Assembly (NCBI GenBank): GCA_023101885.1
Contig: JALPQD010000223.1
Span: 2,777,866 to 2,841,865, forward strand
Length of the DNA: 64,000 bases
Direction: 5' to 3'
From: Typhlomys cinereus
Lineage: Eukaryota > Chordata > Mammalia > Rodentia > Platacanthomyidae
The position numbers and the translations under genes are program-made. Positions 59,750 through 64,000 of this stretch are shown in pieces. The notes below the pieces were generated by a model. It saw only the letters and a list, made by a program, of their open reading frames with translations, had not been told where the DNA came from and made no database searches. The stretch's first letter is position 1; every line of letters begins with the position of its first letter.

Positions 59750-60812
59750 TATTTATTTTTTAATTCTTTTTTTAATAATGTATTTATTTATTTTTTTCCC
59801 GCTCATACAAACGTAATAGGTACCCCGGTCCCCTCCCTCCCTCCACTCCTCCCTGGACCTCCCTGCTCCCTCCCCCTTTTCCCCTTCCTTTCCCCCTTCA
59901 TTCCCTTTCTCCCAGTGCTCCCTCCCCCCATCCCTGGAGCATCCTTTAATGTGTATGTCAAACTTTCCTCTGGGTCCTCCTCTCTGATGAAGTGTAAGGA
60001 CTCAGTGGCATTTCCTAGAACTCTTTCTTGTGTTCCCCTTAAGTATAGGAAAAATATTGTGGCTGTTAATCCCTTGCTTCTAAGGATCCTAGTGCCTTTA
60101 GTCCATGCTAGACTTTGAGGGGTAAAGAGATTGTAACTCAAGCACAAAGGCAACCCACAGAATGGGAGAAAATCTTTACTAACCACATATCTGTAGAGCT
60201 CTATTATCCAGTGTGCACAAAGAACTTAGAAAACTAAACACCAAGGAAACAAATGGCCCAGTTAAAAAATGGGCCCTGGAACTTAAAAGAAACTTTATCA
60301 ACGACGAAATTAAAATGTCTAACAAATATCTTTAAAAATGCTCCACATCCTTAGCCATCAGGGAAATGCAAATCAAAACCTCCCTGAGATATCATCTCAT
60401 CTGGTCAGGATGGCAAAAATCCACAATACAACAACACCAAATGCTGGAGAGAATGTGGAGAGAGGGGAACTCTCCTACATTGCTAGTGGGAATGCAGGCT
60501 CATATAGCCACTCTGGCAAGCCATCTGGAGATTCTTAAAGAAATTAAAGATTGAAATGCCATATGACCTTGTATTCCACTTTTGGGAATAATCCCCCATA
60601 CAGCAAAAATTCACCTCGACAGCACAAGCTATCATAGCAGCACTGTTTACAATAGCAAAATCATGGAATCAGCCCAAATGCCCCACAGTTGACGAGTGGA
60701 TAAGGAAAATGTGGTACATTTATACAATGGAATACTACTCAGCCATCAAAAGTGATGAATTAATGAAATTTGCCAGGAAATGGATGGAATTAGAAACAAT
60801 TATATTGAGTGA
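59750..60812 (-). mobile_element. L1 insertion with 5' inversion (twin-priming structure)
   Basis: The left part (about 59750-60124) is antisense L1: T-rich tail, cgctcatacaaacgtaatag, C-rich tract and 3' UTR. The right part (about 60125-60812) is the ORF2 C-terminal region in sense, recognisable by 'tccttagccatcagggaaat', 'atgctggagagaatgtggag' and 'tacaatggaatactactcag'. Opposite orientation of 5' and 3' parts within one insertion is the classic inverted L1. Target duplications agcagtaagcattt flank it at 59736-59749 and 60813-60826. The ORF2 text carries stops and is non-functional. Confidence 0.93.
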
Positions 60813-60826
60813 AGCAGTAAGCATTT
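60813..60826 (+). repeat. Right target-site duplication of the inverted L1
   Basis: A 14 bp exact match to 59736-59749, directly after L1 ORF2 sequence ends (...ttgagtga). Confidence 0.9.
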
Positions 60827-61485
60827 CAATTCTTCAGGACTAAAAAAAAAGAGAATTGTCAACAAATTGACAGCGTTTTACTTTGAAACAAAGATTTTTC
60901 CATAAAGCCAATTTTTAAAGCATAAAAGCAATAACTAGGCAATGATGATTCACACTTTAAAACTGAGTTCACGTTGTTGGCATGGACTGAAGGGAAGACT
61001 CCAGAAGGTGGAAAGCTTACTGAATTTTACTTTAGATGGGACCAAAAATTTTAATCTAGGTCACCACTGAGCTCACATGCCCTTGTTCCAGTAGATTAGC
61101 TGGGGCAGAGGATGAGGATGTGGTGAATTATGCTGCTTCCTCCATCCTGCAAAATGACAGGGGTAATGACAGAGATATGCACACAGGACATCTCCAGTTT
61201 ATTTTAATGGCTTGGGCAAAGTCTGAGACCCACGCTTTCTTTATCAAGGGCTACCAGGTGTTCTCAGAAACATCGGCTCCAGGGGGAACCAGGCCAATGT
61301 CATCTAAGAAACACCCACATTCCTGAGGCTGTTAGAAGAGCTTTGCCTGTCTTTGTTATTGATTAACACATGATTTATAATCCAATAAATAGGTGCTTAA
61401 GTATTTATTGATGGTGTGTGAGGTGTTCAAGCTGTGTGGATTAGGGAGTATAAGGCAAAATCAAAGTGAGAGGCCAGGGAGAAGG

Positions 61486-61790
61486 CAAAATTAGTAAAGT
61501 ACTTCCTGCACAAGCGTGAGCATTGAGTTTGCATCCCCAGCATCCATGTAAAAAGTCAGGCATAGTGGTGCATGTGAGCAACCCCTTCATGGAGAGGGGA
61601 GACAGGAGGGTCCCTGGAGCTTATTAGCTAACCAGTCCCCTCTGAGTTGGCAAGCTCCAGGTTCAGTGAGAGACCCTGTCTCAAAAATATGATGGAAAAT
61701 GACTGAAGAAGATACCCATCATTGATCTCCAGCCTCCCCACATGCACACGCCACACACACACATGCACATCCACACTGTGACGGTAACTA
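61486..61790 (+). repeat. B4-like SINE
   Basis: The blocks 'gtttgcatccccagcatcca', 'agtcaggcatagtggtgcat' and 'gttcagtgagagaccctgtc' are followed by 'tgatctccagcctcccca' and a CA tail. This is full B4 order. Confidence 0.82.
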
Positions 61791-62279
61791 CGCCTGGCAA
61801 GAGAGCAGCTGCACTGCACAGCTAGGCAGGCCAAACCAGGCTGAGTCACAGGGAGGAGGGCAGGCCTTTTCTTTCCAGACCTAGCAGAGAAACTACACAG
61901 ACTTCCTGACAGGTAGGGAGGTTATTCAAGGAAGTGATAGGCCAGTGGTCAGTGATGCCTTCTTTGTTAATCAATTCACAACCTTAAAAGAGACACTGAA
62001 AATGGATCCAATAAGCAAAAAGAAGCAGCTTTCCAAAGTGTCCTTGAAAGAGAAAAATGCATTCTCAAAGGTCTCAGGAAACACATTGATCAATAACACT
62101 GAAGTGGTAGTGATGGTCTTGTATTACATTTTATAACAACAAAGGTAAACAAGTATTACTTTAAAAATTTTCTAAATTTTTCTAATTTCTAATTATGCAC
62201 ATGTTTTAGTGTGGGATAATAGTGGAAGTAAATGATAGGGTAATTTTAATGACCCTGCTATTCCACTTTTGGGAAAATT

Positions 62280-62363
62280 AGAAAGATAAACACATTTATT
62301 TTTCTGTTGCAATGACTAGAAAACTAGAAAGATAAATACATTTATTTTTCTGTTGCAATGACT
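62280..62363 (+). repeat. 46 bp tandem duplication
   Basis: The 38 bp block agaaagataaa[c/t]acattt...caatgact occurs at 62280-62317 and 62326-62363 with one mismatch and an 8 bp spacer. It is nearly identical, hence recent. Confidence 0.92.
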
Positions 62364-62774
62364 GTGGTCTCCATAATGATTCTAGAAGAGGTTGATAGAT
62401 GGCATAGCAATCACTTGTCACTTACAATGTTTAGTGTATACTGCATGCTAGGTAGTAGAAGGTAGGAGAGAACTAATAGACACGCATTTGCAAAGGAAAC
62501 TGCAGCATAGTAGAAGAGGAGTTAAAGCAACAAATGAAACACAAACTTGAATCCTTAATGGAAAGTGAGTCCTGGGGAAACATATTGGCAGAAACATCAA
62601 CCACTGGTTCAACACAGATCTCTGGGCACCAAGTAAATATGGTTTATGCCATCAACTAATAAATATCTTTGCAAGTAGTAAACAGATTGCTGTAAATGTG
62701 GCTTTATTTATTACCAGTGTGCCAACAACCTCCAGTTCTGTTTCTAAGATGTCTTCTGTGATTATTGCTACTAT

Positions 62775-62830
62775 TGTAGTGTCGGGGATCATAACTAGGC
62801 AAACGACCTACCACTGAGCCACCTGCAGCG
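62775..62830 (-). repeat. ID-like SINE fragment
   Basis: The sequence cctaccactgagccacctgc is the complement of an ID/tRNA-type A-box head; 'gtgtcggggatcataactag' is the B-box side. Confidence 0.6.
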
Positions 62831-63183
62831 TGGAAAGTATCTTTTCTAAACTGTAAATCAATTTACACAATGATTTTGTGGACATTTCTAGTAAGAACTC
62901 ACAGACACATTGATCCCAGGATTTAAACAAGAGATAATGAGCATCATGCTTCCCTATTCTTTCCCTGCTGAATTTGAGCTTCTTTGTGCTTCTTGTTGCA
63001 ATTATTTTTCTTTTGTGGCACTGGGGATCTACTCAGACTCTTTAACACTCATGTGATCACAATCATGGCCCCTCTTTTGGTCTTTATCCTTCTCCATGGT
63101 GCCTCTGTGCACTGATGAGCCCCTTCCCCTTCTTTACAGAGAAAAGTGCAATAGGATTTATTGATTTTTACTCCCCAAAATTT

Positions 63184-63216
63184 ATTTTTAAACTTTATTT
63201 TTATTTATTTAGTGTG

Positions 63217-63253
<37 letters not shown>

Positions 63254-63484
63254 TTCAGAGGGCACTATGTGTCCCTGTGGAGGACCAAGGGTGATTTCCG
63301 GAATCATCTTGATAGTTGCTTCCTACCACTTTTTTGCTTAGCTCTGGGATTTCGCAGACTCCGCCTACCAGGGCCAGAAGGGCAGGCCTCAACCATTTCT
63401 TCCTGGCCATTTTTACAGGGGACCTGGGATCCAAATTCAGGACTTTCTGCTTATGATATTAACCCTTGAGCCATTCTCCAGCCC
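63184..63484 (-). repeat. B2-like SINE
   Basis: A (TG)n tail (63217-63252) and 'ggaatcatcttgatagttgc' lead to the head complement 'ttgagccattctccagcccc'. The flanks ctccccaaaattt and ctccccaattt are a target duplication with an A-run length change. Confidence 0.85.
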
Positions 63485-64000
63485 CTCCCCAATTTCTTAA
63501 ATATTAATATTTCTTAAAGATATTTCCTGAAATTGCCTTAGTTTAAGTTTTTACCATACTGCAACAGCAGTCCCTGACTGGTCTCTCTCTGTATATTATC
63601 TTGAAGCTTCATCTCTCACACACACTAATTCATGCAATTTCTGTGCAGGCTTATGTACAAAAATTTACACTGTTCCCAGAATGATCATTTGAGAATATAA
63701 TTTGTTGATATATCTACCACTGCTTAAAACTATTGGTGGCTACATTCCAAATGCCTACAAGGGGCACTGAAGATCTTCCTAGTTCCTGCAGGGCTGGCTT
63801 CCTACCATGCCACCATCACAGGATGAGTCCAGCAATCTTTTGGGAACCACTTCCCTGACTCCACATTCATCTCTAATGGCCTCATGGTATGTTACTACAA
63901 GAATGTGTTTACACAGCTATCTCTGACCTTTAAAGCTTAATTCACCAAGAACTATTGACTACATTTTACATATTTCTGAGTCTGCCACAGTTCTTTTTAA

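Noticed and set aside
60338..60554. Short frames resembling reverse-transcriptase C-terminal text
   Set aside because: Fragment of a dead, inverted L1 ORF2, not a gene.

Overview
The window is non-coding mammalian nuclear DNA, most likely from a mouse-related (myodont) rodent. It contains no intact protein-coding gene, rRNA, tRNA gene or CRISPR array that I can support. The rodent call rests on B1, B3-like, B4-like and ID-like SINEs, a tRNA-derived B2-type SINE family ending in AATAAA-rich tails, L1 elements with a purine-rich 3' UTR, abundant long (TG)n tracts, and old eutherian elements (MIR, Tigger, hAT) eroded to the degree usual in rodents. The B2-like family differs from the mouse and rat B2 I know, so a dipodoid or basal muroid (jerboa, birch mouse, blind mole-rat type) is possible; that is inference.

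The one gene-derived locus is at 45.28-47.36 kb. It is a processed retrocopy of WTAP, made from the short (151-codon) isoform transcript. It has a premature TGA at codon 23, its own 3' UTR, an ATTAAA signal, an A8 tail and matching 15-16 bp target-site duplications. Its 5' UTR part carries a CpG-rich block, a (TG)n tract and SINE fragments.

Layout. 0-5.6 kb: unique sequence, MIR, two B2-like SINEs, B1, B4-like. 5.6-9.5 kb: mostly unique. 9.5-12.6 kb: four consecutive minus-strand SINEs, then an antisense L1 3' end. 12.6-20.5 kb: SSRs, ID, B3, a short L1 3' end with TSD and a ~440 bp DNA-transposon-like element. 20.5-23.1 kb: old antisense L1 containing a nested SINE and a nested younger L1, each with its own TSD. 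24.2-24.6 kb: LTR-like segment. 26-31.6 kb: SINEs and hAT-like elements. 34.6-36.6 kb: endogenous retroviral remnants, an ERV1-like LTR plus leader, then an ERV2-like 3' end stopping at a poly(A) run. 37-45 kb: quiet, with Tigger and MIR. 45.3-47.4 kb: WTAP retrocopy. 47.4-55.5 kb: quiet, with a few SINEs and local duplications. 55.5-58.2 kb: three DNA-transposon-like copies, two of them as an inverted pair. 59.7-60.8 kb: L1 with a 5' inversion (twin-priming form) and a 14 bp TSD. 61-64 kb: B4-like SINE, a 46 bp tandem duplication and a B2-like SINE.

All five L1 3' segments, and about nine of thirteen B2-like SINEs, lie in minus orientation. The window could therefore be an intron of a plus-strand gene, but no exon is visible. 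I found no undescribed biological system. The most informative loci are the WTAP retrocopy, the inverted L1 and the ERV2-like fragment that ends at its poly(A) site.
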